Position numbers and translations under genes: made by a program. Positions 43,808-53,605 of a DNA stretch of 64,000 bases are shown piece by piece (the first letter of the stretch is position 1; each line of letters opens with the position of its first letter). The notes beneath the pieces were generated by a model, which worked only from the letters and a program-made list of their open reading frames with translations, had not been told where the DNA came from and did no database searches. This DNA comes from Gracilaria gracilis (Eukaryota > Rhodophyta > Florideophyceae > Gracilariales > Gracilariaceae): positions 558,001 to 622,000 of the forward strand of contig JARGSG010000013.1 in assembly GCA_030374805.1 (NCBI GenBank). The letters run 5' to 3'.

Positions 43808-44004
43808 TTAACCCTTTTGACCCGGAACGATTTTACCGCTGTTGAGATGGCGTTAAGATGGACCAAAAAAAGTCCAGAACTATGGCCAAATCGTGTGGTT
43901 GCCGTCGCTGCTGTGGTTGATTGATTTGTACCCCGCCGTGCGTGAGCTTTTGTCAATTTCGTAGGCGCACTCAAGCGTTCATTTGCGCCAGCTACGGAGC
44001 CCGT

Positions 44005-44556
44005 ATGCGCAACATTCATCGCGCACAACATCGCTCCGCGACGAAACGCCATTTAGGACATTCTCAACTTCTTCGCTGCACGCCAAAAGACAATGCAAAG
44101 AGCATGAGTACTGTAGAAACAGGAAAGAACACACGCACACCCCCAAACGACGAATGCGCGACACACAGCCGTCTTTATGGGATCATGGATGTAAAGCCTG
44201 CGACGGCGCTCTGTGACAAAGACACATCAGATGAAATACAACCTTGTTACATTTCCCCTTATATCACAGGTTATAGCGAGGATTGTGCATGTGAGCAATG
44301 CGGTGGTACGCCATGCTACTTTACGCAATATGGAAGTGCTGTCTTTGAAAAAGTGGAAATAGACTTGCACCCGTGTTCCTCTTTGCCACCGGACAACAAC
44401 ATTGCACGAAAGCAAGCATACAAAGTTTTCATTTACGACCGTTATGGAGTCGTGGGGAAGGGGGAACGAATTCAAATCCCAAACTGTATTTTAGAGGGTA
44501 TAAGCAGACGTTGGGCAGACCCAGAAAGTGCCTATTACGGATTCAAGACGAAGTAG
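44005..44556 (+). CDS. piggyBac-2 accessory gene, CGGTPCY-type, unknown function
   Basis: An intact frame to the stop at 44554-44556. The frame is open from 43921, but ATG candidates are 44005 and 44104. The N-terminal 80 residues are basic and polar. The core is CEQCGGTPCYFTQYG, a possible metal-binding CxxC-x4-C, followed by NIARKQAYKVFIY, VGKGERIQIPNCILEGI and a C-terminal DPESAYYGF. The stop is 2 bp from the transposase stop on the other strand. The same gene in the same place in piggyBac-1 shows it belongs to the transposon. It could assist transposition, regulate it or act against host control; the sequence does not say which. Confidence 0.7.
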   Translation: MRNIHRAQHRSATKRHLGHSQLLRCTPKDNAKSMSTVETGKNTRTPPNDECATHSRLYGIMDVKPATALCDKDTSDEIQPCYISPYITGYSEDCACEQCGGTPCYFTQYGSAVFEKVEIDLHPCSSLPPDNNIARKQAYKVFIYDRYGVVGKGERIQIPNCILEGISRRWADPESAYYGFKTK

Positions 44557-44558
44557 AT

Positions 44559-46577
44559 TTACTTCTTGAACGGAAGGATTGCTGTTTTTAGGGTGGTTGT
44601 TACTTTTTTTCTTCTATTGCGGTGATGGTCGGTAGACAACGAAGACTTCGCCCGAACAGTGGCGTGGTACACTTCTGGTCGAGCAGAACGAAACAATTCA
44701 TGGTGATAGTATAATATGAAACAATTGACATGGAAGCCTTGTCTACACTGCGAACAGGAGTACATCGTGTATATGCCGCTCTGTTTTTCTGAAAGCAGTT
44801 TACAAAGTAGACAACGGATACTCTGTCTGCCAGTTGTTTCCAGAAGAAGGTGTGTTGACTTATCGGGAGTTTGGGCTTCTTCCTTTTCCTCATTAGTATA
44901 ATTGGGCGCATTTGAAAATGACAAGGACGCTTTCTTTTGCTTATACTCGACGTGATCTTTGACTAACCCCATAATGATCCGATTTTACATTTGCCCCATG
45001 TCAATGATTGCCTCTCTTGATGTTGTTAATGCTTTTAGAATTGCGTGCGCGTTAAGGATGCTTGCGTCGAGAATAAACGTCAAGAGGCTCATGGTAACTC
45101 TTCGTTCCTTGCGCATGGTAGGCGAAGTAGATCGAAATTGATCAAACCTGTCAACACCATTCATAAACAGGTTATATGCCACAATTAGTGCGGGAGCAAG
45201 GATAGTTAAACGCTGCGTTGATTTGTTCCCAATCCATCTCTGTAATGGCGCCAGGCGATGCACACATGAAATGGAATGGTAATCTGGTTTGTGGATACGA
45301 ATTGTAGGTGTATCTGCAAGGTCTTTGGAGTAAAAAATTACTACGGCACGATATTTGAACACGACGTAGCCGGAGTTCTTTGCTACATTGTTAGTATCAT
45401 TCCCACCATTCATTTTCTCGAACACCTGCATAAGTCCCCATTCCCTACGATCTGCGTGTTTGATAGCTTCAATTGCCTCTTTGAGTGCAGGGCGGTTGAT
45501 TCCGTCTAAATTGTTCAACCGTACGGTGCCGAGGACTTTACATTCTCCATCAGTAAGAAGCTCTATTTGACGGGCAAGCACATGTAGTGTATAAAAGTTA
45601 CCCATCACCACTAGGCGTCACTGGAGTGGTGTGGGCCGAAGTAACGTCTGGTGTGCCAGTTGTGCACACCATAATGCCGATGCCTTCGATTTTGGTACTA
45701 AGTTTCCATCTATACTCCGACTCACTGGTCCACTCATTTCCGGAAATAGTTTTGTGTAGCGTTCTACAGGTGAGTGCCCCGTCTGGTTTCCAGAACCATT
45801 GTCTTGCGAGGAGTGGAGATAGGCGTGCGTCCAGCCAACCACAGCATAAAACGTATGCCAAACTTTACGGGCTTACTTTTCATATATGTTCGTGCTATTG
45901 TCCGCCCTTTGCACCTTATGGTGTTCTCATCTAGAGAGCTCACGCCAACTGGGATGGCCATCGTAGCAGCGTTTCGGGCGAAATGCTCCAGGATTTGACG
46001 GGAGTGCCACAAGGGATCTTGTAGGGCTACATCTGCATCATATGTAGGATAAATGCGCAATGCGGCTCTTAAGTTAGTAAAACCATCTCTTTCCATGACT
46101 CTATAAAAAAGGTATGTTCAATAGCTCTGATTTACACCAGTAATCACGTAATCGGTTGAAGCCATATATAGAGGTAGCCAGCTCTGAGCCGAAGTATGCG
46201 AGTAGCTCATTCGTTCTCAATGGTTCGGTTCGTTTTGCTCTTCACAATATTTCTGTGCTAGTCTATTTGCGAACACATTCTACGAAAGATCCGTTCAGAA
46301 ACAAATGAAACAAACCCAATTCCTTCTTATGCGCGTAGGTTCGTTTGATTAACGATGGCTTTGCCAGATAGAGTCTACTCTTCTGGCGCCACTTCGAACA
46401 GTATGGCACAGTTTCATACAATTTGGTTTCGTCTGCAGATCCTAACGTCCTAACCACAAACTCTTCTCCATCATCTCCCTCCCAGGTAAACTCTCCAACC
46501 ATTTCTCCATTGCACTCGGGATATTTCTCACACATCGTCGTATCTTCTTTATTGCTTAGCACGTTCGGTTGCATCAT
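44559..46577 (-). pseudogene. piggyBac-2 transposase
   Basis: From the ATG at 46577 it encodes ETVPYCSKWRQKSRLYLAKPSLI, then frameshifts. Pieces follow at 46096-45764 (ALQDPLWHSRQILEHF) and 45611-44985 with the first Asp position changed (MVMGNFYTLHVLA has Gly-Asn where DTF is usual), YSKDLADTP and NGVDRFDQFRS. The C-terminal frame 44972-44559 has the Cys-rich domain CLLC ... CSQCRQGFHVNC. At least three frameshifts and a lost catalytic Asp; inactive. Confidence 0.85.
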
Positions 46578-46739
46578 GGTGTATAACCCTGAAATGTGAC
46601 AGAATTGGAAGTGCGGTCAAAGAGTACGAAACGAACTGCGGTTTGCACCGTTTGGATGGTGTAGAAGACGAACGCAATTTCAGGTTATACTTTCTGGGCT
46701 GCGCCCTCCGAGCTCTTCTTGCCAGGCATGAAACTTGGG

Positions 46740-46981
46740 TGTCGACGCAAGCATTTGCGTCTGATGCATGACCTTCGGTGTAGATAGCGCATCGGAGGTA
46801 AGCCAGTCCATTGGGCGCGAAGAGTCAGACCAAGGACCACTACTTAAGTTGCATATACCCCTGCATTCTCATTAAACCTGAGAGACACACACATACACAT
46901 ACAAATACATCATACCCAGCTCATATCACCACCCTCTATTTTCAGCCCTCTACAGGCAGCCTTTCCGACTTTGGTACGACA
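46740..46981 (+). repeat. 5' LTR of copia element
   Basis: 242 bp, TGTCGACGC to GTACGACA. It has a short direct/inverted motif CGATGTAGATAGCGCATCGGAGG near the start and a CA-rich stretch (CACACACATACACATAC) in the second half. Confidence 0.93.
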
Positions 46982-47024
46982 TTCATGAATTAAGTGCAAA
47001 GAAGGATACCGTTTTACACATCGT

Positions 47025-48890
47025 ATGTCAAACTGGGGATCGTTCTTCCGACTCAGTAAGCTAGACGAAAACAACGAATCAGTTGTTCATTCAATCGATC
47101 CACCGAGAATGAATTCAGAAACTGAACCGCCATCAGGTCATGATGCGCCACAGCGTTTTATGCCACGAATGAAACTCAAATCCGAAACTGCCAAACACTG
47201 GGCAGTAACGATCCGCAGTCGGTTACGTGACAAACCGACGCCCACCGTCTTCTTTAAAAGGTTGCAAGAAAACTTAGACCCATTACTTCTTTCTCACCCA
47301 GACATGGCAAAGCAATTGAACTTCACTCGAGCTCTATTCTTGAAACTTGAACAATTCGGTTTACACACCGAAAAGACTGGCAAAAACCCCATTCGTATCG
47401 CAAAAACATTGTGGAACAAAGAACCCCATCTACATAAACTGCAAATTGTTTCCGCGATCGTTATCCACAAACATGAACATCCATTCAAAGACCGCCATTT
47501 GACTTCAGTGTCTCAAGATGCCGAAAACACAACGCCTCAAGCTCCTCCCCCTCCAACACACAATGAACCTACACCGACCCAAACAGCCAGTGCATCCAAC
47601 ACAGCTTGCATCACACAGCTGACATCTTCCACCACGGGGAATATAAAATACACAGAAGACAACATACCAGGACTACCACCGTCCTCATCACAGTTGTCCT
47701 CCCGCAACACACAAATGGAGCCTCCAACAAAACCTCCTCCTTTTTCATCGTCGTTTCCGACCCCCGCCACCAATCCTGGCACACAATCACACTCTGTAGC
47801 GCATTCCAGATCTGACTCATCCATCCTCGATGCAATCATTGCCCTGAACAGAAGAATGGACGCCCTCAACTTTCAACAAAGCAGCGAATTGAAAGGATTA
47901 ATACAACAACAAAAAGCCCGATTCCGTACCATTGAACAACAGATACCGCAAAAGCCCACCTTTGACAGCAACCACTCGCAGTTTCATAATCATCAACTGC
48001 AACAGGCAACGATACCAATGCAGACTAACGATAGCGGTAACCTCAATCAGCTTCATTATCAACAAACCCAACCCTCAACGCAACCAATGCAGTACAGACA
48101 TCAGCCCAGGAACAGATCATACACCAAACACAACCGACCACCTGCATATAACCCCAATTACGATTATTCAGTGGCACAAGCATCAGCCGGTTATGGAGCA
48201 CCACCCCTATATGCATCAATGCAGCAGAATAACACAAATAACTTCCAACATCAGAAGACAGATAACATTCAGCCGGGATACGCCCAAAACAACGACGCAG
48301 TACCAATAAGAGACACCAACTCCCAGTTCATTCCTAATCCGCATCAATCCCAGGGAACCACATCTGACTTCGACAATATCACCCGACATCTACGGAATTC
48401 GTCCAACCATAATAGCAAGTCCGATGACGACTGCGTCAAAAGAATCCATAAGGCGGCAACATCCCTCATGACCCAGTTCAAGAACAAAATGTTCAAAGGA
48501 GCTCCCGACCAAAGCTGGATAAAATTAGTCAGCGACTATGAGTATGCAGTGTTTACACAACACCTCGGTACAGATACCGAAGTTCTAATCCTCATGCCAA
48601 GCGCACTTGACGAGGAAGCAAAAGACTTCTTCCGCGAGGAGGTACAGCCACAAGCAACCAACTTCCAGCATGCCAACAAATTGATGAATGATAAATATCA
48701 CGACCATACTCAGCAGACTCGTGTCCTAGATGACCTGAATTCAATAACTATGAAACAATACATCGACGGCAAACGAACCATGGATGAAGCATTCCGCGAC
48801 ATGTTCAGTGAAATCGGTACGAAGCTCCGTCATATACCAAAACCCCTCAAACGGACATTTACCGCCGCCAGATATTGCTCAACGCAGTAA
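47025..48890 (+). CDS. copia gag, 621 codons open
   Basis: From the ATG at 47025, 44 bp inside the LTR. Residues 50-155 are a folded basic region (KHWAVTIRSRLRDKPTPTVFFKRLQ). Residues 160-440 are Pro/Thr/Gln/Asn-rich and low in complexity. Residues 460-615 form the capsid-like part (IHKAATSLMTQFKNKMF, TRVLDDLNSITMKQYIDGKRTMDEAF). The frame leaves the expected path at the end; the nucleocapsid continues in another frame. Confidence 0.75.
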   Translation: MSNWGSFFRLSKLDENNESVVHSIDPPRMNSETEPPSGHDAPQRFMPRMKLKSETAKHWAVTIRSRLRDKPTPTVFFKRLQENLDPLLLSHPDMAKQLNFTRALFLKLEQFGLHTEKTGKNPIRIAKTLWNKEPHLHKLQIVSAIVIHKHEHPFKDRHLTSVSQDAENTTPQAPPPPTHNEPTPTQTASASNTACITQLTSSTTGNIKYTEDNIPGLPPSSSQLSSRNTQMEPPTKPPPFSSSFPTPATNPGTQSHSVAHSRSDSSILDAIIALNRRMDALNFQQSSELKGLIQQQKARFRTIEQQIPQKPTFDSNHSQFHNHQLQQATIPMQTNDSGNLNQLHYQQTQPSTQPMQYRHQPRNRSYTKHNRPPAYNPNYDYSVAQASAGYGAPPLYASMQQNNTNNFQHQKTDNIQPGYAQNNDAVPIRDTNSQFIPNPHQSQGTTSDFDNITRHLRNSSNHNSKSDDDCVKRIHKAATSLMTQFKNKMFKGAPDQSWIKLVSDYEYAVFTQHLGTDTEVLILMPSALDEEAKDFFREEVQPQATNFQHANKLMNDKYHDHTQQTRVLDDLNSITMKQYIDGKRTMDEAFRDMFSEIGTKLRHIPKPLKRTFTAARYCSTQ

Positions 48891-49261
48891 GCAACCAAGA
48901 ATGGGCTCGCCCCGTTACCAAAGGACCTCTTGAGCACATAAAAACATACAGCTTGCTATATCGATCGTTAACAAACCGCATCCAGAAGCACTGCCTGTGG
49001 CTCAAGAAAAATGGACAATCGACCGAAATATACGGCAACTTCGAACAGAACACGGACATCCTATACAACAACCCATGTTATGGAAAACCAATTCACTCAC
49101 GATTCCGCAAAATCTACCAACGAAGTCACAACCGCCGCCAAAACTCCAATCGGCACAACTCCAATCGTAGTAACGCATGCTTCATTTGCGGTAAGTATGT
49201 CACTGGCAAAGTAATTGCCCTCAGAAAAAAAGAGGACAACGTACGTTCGAAAGGTTTTTAA
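48875..49261 (+). pseudogene. copia nucleocapsid end
   Basis: Overlaps the end of gag in another frame. It continues the capsid part (EHIKTYSLLYRSLTNRI) and has a half zinc knuckle (NACFICGK) whose second half is lost. A single frameshift separates it from gag. The stretch 49262-49565 between it and the protease has only short open frames. Confidence 0.6.
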
Positions 49262-49565
49262 CAAAAGCAAAAGAAGCAGACCCCGACGGCACTGCAGAGA
49301 CCCAATTCGAAAACTCCCAAACGCTGATCCGGTCCATGGCCTTCTGCTACGACAGCGATTCGGAATCGTGTTCAGACGAGAACCAGATCTTACTCTCGGA
49401 CCACAAAGAGAGCGATCTAGATCAAAGGTCGGACTTGATTATAAGGAGCTCAACAGATACAAATCTCCAATCCACACCGTTCCCAACTAACTAGAACAGT
49501 TTCTTGAGAGAAAGCATTGAATAGAACGACGACAATGCATACAACATGGATTATTAACAGGAGAT

Positions 49566-50228
49566 TTGACTCGCCCCCTAATCTCCAAGAACAGGCCCAG
49601 CACCAACGCAGAAGCCGTCAAAGCTCCCCACTCAACCCATTACATCACGCACAAATCAGAGCAGCAACAACCCTTTCAACCTTCCGGGCATGACCCTCGC
49701 AGTACAGACCCTTCCGACGACCAGAGTGACACAGAACAACCGTCAATGCCAACCCCGGAGCAAGGGAATAACATCAGTACATCGACAGCCCTTGATCACA
49801 TCCAACTTTTCTACACCCAGAAGGAGGACCAAAAGTTCCTTAGAGCTTGCATCGACTCGGGCACAGCAAAATCTGTAATTAGCTTGGAGGAAGCCACGAA
49901 GCACTTCCATGAAAAACAACAAACCATGCAGCTAACTGAGAGTAACGCATCTTACACTTTCGGCAACAGCGTTCAAGCCTTCTTAGGACGCGTCACCATT
50001 GACATCCCAAAACCAGCCGGAACTCCAATCACGTTAACAATCGACCTCGTTAACGCCTCCATTCCCCTCCTCTTAGGACTGGACACATGCAAGCAACACC
50101 ACTTCATTCTCGACATGGGAGAAACCCTTTTTTACTCTAAAAAGGAAAACTGGACAGTGAGACTCATCGAACAGTTTGGACACCTTTTTACAAATGGAAC
50201 CCTGCCAGAAGCTACTCGATCCTACTGA
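49566..50228 (+). CDS. copia aspartic protease region
   Basis: The frame has no ATG at 49566 (it begins TTG), so it is part of the polyprotein; it is in the same frame as gag. A polar linker leads to the active site ACIDSGTAKSVI and the second conserved block IPLLLGLDTC, as expected for a retropepsin. It ends at a stop at 50226-50228; the integrase follows in another frame. Confidence 0.75.
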   Translation: MTRPLISKNRPSTNAEAVKAPHSTHYITHKSEQQQPFQPSGHDPRSTDPSDDQSDTEQPSMPTPEQGNNISTSTALDHIQLFYTQKEDQKFLRACIDSGTAKSVISLEEATKHFHEKQQTMQLTESNASYTFGNSVQAFLGRVTIDIPKPAGTPITLTIDLVNASIPLLLGLDTCKQHHFILDMGETLFYSKKENWTVRLIEQFGHLFTNGTLPEATRSY

Positions 50229-50239
50229 CTTCTTATAGT

Positions 50240-51250
50240 CCTTACACAATCAGTGAGCTCCGTAAGCTGCACCTCAGCTTTTTTCATCCCTCTGTTCAGA
50301 AGTTACTCAACTTACTACGGCGAGCAGACTCAGAGCGAGTATCTCCGCCGACACGCAAGCTATTGGAAGAAATATCCCGAGCATGCGCCACCTGCCAAAC
50401 CTTCCGCCACCGTCCTTTACGATTCAAAGCCTCAATTCCTCCATACCAAGTAATCTTTAAAAATGAGCTTTCCCTTGACCTCATGTACCTCACTGATCAC
50501 GGGAAAAAGCACGCAACCCTCCACATAGTGGACATAGAAACTGGTTTCTCTAATGCAGCGTTTCTGCATTCCGAATCCACAGAAGCTATGTGGCACACAT
50601 TCCTCACCTGCTGGACAACAGTATATATTGGAGCCCCTAACAGACACCGTGTGGACAAAAATTCAGCTTCCAGTTCAGAAGTATGGAAAACCCATGCCCA
50701 CGAACTTGGCATAGATGTAATATTTACTGGCACTCAGTCTCACAACAGCTTAGGACTAGGAGAAAGGTACCATGCACCACTACGAAGGGTATATAATAAG
50801 ATCACACTCAACCACCCGACCATCACAAAAGAAGTACGTCTCATACTGGCAATCAAAGCCATCAATGACACCATGGGTTTCCTTGGCCTAGTTCCTTCGC
50901 TTCTCGTCTTTGGCACGCTACCTAGCCTGCCCGGCATTATCTCAGCACTCCCGACGAACTGTGAACGTTTCTAAGCCCTTGAAACCGCAAGAAGAGAGTA
51001 TTCGACTATAGTTTCACAACTCCGAATACAACAAGCGCTCCGCTCTCGCACTCCCGAAGTTGCAGCTTACACATTCGAACCCGGCGATTCAGTTCGCATA
51101 TTTTGAGAAGAAACCAAACGCTTCCATGGACCGTTCAAAGTCCTCAAGGTGAACAACAAACAAATATTCGTTAATGCAACGGAAAAGCAGTCCAATGCAA
51201 CGTATCCCAATGCCTCCCGAACGCAGTATTTTCGGATCACCACATAGTAT
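50240..51250 (+). pseudogene. copia integrase
   Basis: The HHCC pre-integrase segment (LHLSFFHPSVQKLL ... ACATC) is followed by the core with Asp in LSLDLMYL, Asp in HRVDKNSASSS and Glu in GERYHAPLRR, so all three catalytic residues are present. The main frame stops near 50974. A read-on (YSTIVSQLRIQQALRSR, FEPGDSVRIF, FHGPFKVLKVNNKQIFV) gives the C-terminal domain to about 51250 with stops. Weakly broken. Confidence 0.75.
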
Positions 51251-51289
51251 CGCAGTTCCAGGCCCAATTCCAGCAATTCCAAACGCCTG

Positions 51290-51620
51290 AAGCACTCTCA
51301 CAATCATATTCACCACGGATATTCGTTACCGATATTCTCAGCCCTACCGATCCACGCAGAAATCTGCCCCAATGGGCAGACTCCAAAAAGGCAGAACTCG
51401 ATGGCCTCAAGGTACGAAAATTATGGAAGGTTGTAACTCGGCAAAAAGCAGATCAAGAATGCGACAAGCACAACATAAGACCCAATATACTCGGAACAAG
51501 ATGGGTGTTGGCCATCAAGCCAACTAATAGGCATCGTTTCAGTCTACGTTGACGACTGCCTCCAAGCAGGAAACAATGAGTTTTTTTGGCATCCTTGACC
51601 TCACCAACCAACGATTCGAC
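51290..51620 (+). pseudogene. copia reverse transcriptase with the central core deleted
   Basis: The start of RT reads LPQWADSKKAELDGL and GTRWVLAIKPTN (to about 51530). The next sequence is the catalytic SVYVDDCLQAGN. The 110-150 residues that normally lie between these two blocks, including the first catalytic Asp of the palm, are missing. The element cannot reverse transcribe on its own. Confidence 0.75.
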
Positions 51621-51784
51621 ACCAAGCCCTCCATTGAAGGCAACTTCCGTTTTGCGGGTCTCCACATCAGAAACTGCTTGATACATTTATCATGCACCAA
51701 AACCCCCAAATCGAAAAGCTCAAAACCATCCCCACGGAGACAACATTCAAGCTCTTCAAGTCCACACTCATGAAGTGCAATTAG

Positions 51785-52561
51785 ATGATACACACCCGCC
51801 CTGACATCGCATGCGCAACAGCCCAACTAGATCAAGTCACAGAATCAACCTACTGTCCAGACCAAGTGAAGAGCCTCAACAGAGCTATTCCCCACCTCAA
51901 GAACACTCTAACCGTGCACCTCCGCCACAACAAACTGGATAGTGAATCTCTGTACGTCCGGTGCTACACCGATGGTGCTTTTGCAAACAATTCAGACGAG
52001 ACTTCACAACTTGGATACATCATCTGTTTGGCCGAAAAGCATGACAAATGCAACGTCATAGCATTCAGGAGTTACAAAAGCCATCGCGTCGTTCGCTCCG
52101 TACTTGGTGCAGAAATATACGCCTTCGCCGACGGTTTCGAACATGGCTTTATGATCAAGCACGACCTTGAGTTCCTACTCAAATGCCCGGTGAAGCTCTG
52201 CATCCTCACGGATTCAAAAAGCATCTTCGACACCATCACGAAGGGAACTACAACGAAGGAGCGCCGTCTCACGATCTACATCCGCGCAGCTCGAGAGGCT
52301 TACAAGCAGGAAGAGAGTTCTGATATTGGGTACATTCGCTCGCAGCTCAATCCCGCCGATGCGCTAGCCAAACAGCAATTCTGCAACGCTCTTCAGGATA
52401 CCATGGTAACTGGAAACGCGACGCATCCCATCGAGCATTGGGTGATTCGCAACATGGACAGCGTGTTTATTGCAGATCTCAAAGTCCATAATCACAGCAA
52501 CCGCATCGAGCGTCCGGCTAAATGTGACCCACACTTTAGCTTTAACTGTGAGAAGCATTGA
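51785..52561 (+). CDS. copia RNase H and end of pol
   Basis: The 258-codon frame begins with MIHTRPDIACATAQL, the conserved block after RT in copia elements. It has Asp in RCYTDGAFANN, Glu in VLGAEIYAFADGF and Asp in ILTDSKSIFD, with LNPADALAK near the end. It ends 36 bp before the 3' LTR. Catalytic residues are intact. Confidence 0.8.
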   Translation: MIHTRPDIACATAQLDQVTESTYCPDQVKSLNRAIPHLKNTLTVHLRHNKLDSESLYVRCYTDGAFANNSDETSQLGYIICLAEKHDKCNVIAFRSYKSHRVVRSVLGAEIYAFADGFEHGFMIKHDLEFLLKCPVKLCILTDSKSIFDTITKGTTTKERRLTIYIRAAREAYKQEESSDIGYIRSQLNPADALAKQQFCNALQDTMVTGNATHPIEHWVIRNMDSVFIADLKVHNHSNRIERPAKCDPHFSFNCEKH

Positions 52562-52596
52562 TCACCACAACGTTCCTCTTTTCAAAACACAGTGGG

Positions 52597-52838
52597 TGTT
52601 GACGCAAGCATTTGCGTCTGATGCATGACCTCCGATGTAGATAGCGCATCGGAGGGAAGCCGGTCCATTGGGCGCGAAGGGTCAGACCCAGGACCACTAC
52701 TTAAGATGCATAGATCCCTTCATTCTCATTAAACCTGGAAGGCACACACCTACACATACAAATACATCATACCCAGCTCATATCACTATTATCTATACTC
52801 AGCCCTCTACAGGCAACTTCTCCGACTTTGGTACGACA
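52597..52838 (+). repeat. 3' LTR of copia element
   Basis: 242 bp, TGTTGACGC to GTACGACA, then TTGGG. Confidence 0.93.
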
Positions 52839-52937
52839 TTGGGCGCTCATTTTGGCGGATCTCATTCAGTCGGGAAACACATTTTCTTTAAATTCTGAAA
52901 TGGAATTTGGCAAACAAGTTGATATGAACAGCAGAAC

Positions 52938-53445
52938 TGTCGTACAAATACCGATAAGGTGTGGGGTCCGCCTGGTAGTGGGAGCGCGCGAGGGCTCAAC
53001 CTGAAGGGGAAAAACAAACAACCAATATGGTAGTAGGACACCTGAAACCCGCAGGGGCAAACGGCGGGGCAACTCGTCTAGACCGTGTAGGTGTACGGTA
53101 GTAGACGTCGACGCGCGGTAGAACCTGAATAGTAATAGAGTAGCAAGTGACCAAGATGGTATAGTTACTGCCCTAGTGGTGCCTGACTTTACAATACCCA
53201 AAAGGGAAGGCGAGGTGCACCGAAATAGATACAAGGTGCACCGACGCCGATCTCCAATGCGGGCATGACGTCATCGGCTGCGCCCATGACCTACTGTCAT
53301 GGGCCAGCAATGCTAAACTATCCTAGACTATAAATTAGAAATTAGAAACTATAAAATACAGAACACCAATTGGGTACAGTGCAGCCAGCAAGGCGCACCA
53401 GTAGGTCCACGTGGCACCAACCCATTGAGGTCTCATTGTACTACA
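52938..53445 (-). repeat. 3' LTR of gypsy A-right (508 bp)
   Basis: Exactly as long as the solo LTR at 4864-5371 and its reverse complement with modest divergence. Limits TGTCGTAC and GTACTACA on the plus strand. Confidence 0.92.
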
Positions 53446-53459
53446 GACCCCCTTTCTAC
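53446..53459 (-). other. polypurine tract of gypsy A-right
   Basis: On the minus strand GTAGAAAGGGGGTC directly precedes the LTR start TGTAGTAC. Confidence 0.75.
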
Positions 53460-53605
53460 CCTGAGCCACGCCCTCGTGGCTCCTAGATCTTTTCAACAAG
53501 TCGGTTGCATCGTCGTACCAATTTGATCCCTGTCGCAGCCTTTGTGCCATCTCGTGCCGTGCGTCGCGTCGGCTCTGCGTCGCCGAGCGCACTCTGTTCA
53601 CCACC

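Larger units (their letters stand above)
43812..46739 (-). mobile_element. piggyBac-2 transposon, two-gene type; right end lost or beyond the copia insertion
   Basis: TTAA (43808-43811) is followed by CCCTTTTGACCCGG, matching the right terminus of piggyBac-1 read inward. Content is the same as in piggyBac-1: plus-strand accessory gene and convergent minus-strand transposase. No right terminus is seen before the copia element at 46740, or in the 99 bp after it. Confidence 0.7.
46740..52838 (+). mobile_element. complete Ty1/copia element with internally deleted RT
   Basis: Two 242-bp LTRs (TGTYGACGC ... GGTACGACA) with a perfect target duplication TTGGG (46735-46739 and 52839-52843). The order is gag, protease, integrase, RT, RNase H, which is the copia order. 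The LTRs differ at about 24 of 242 positions (hand count), so the insertion is older than gypsy D. It sits next to or inside piggyBac-2. Confidence 0.95.
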
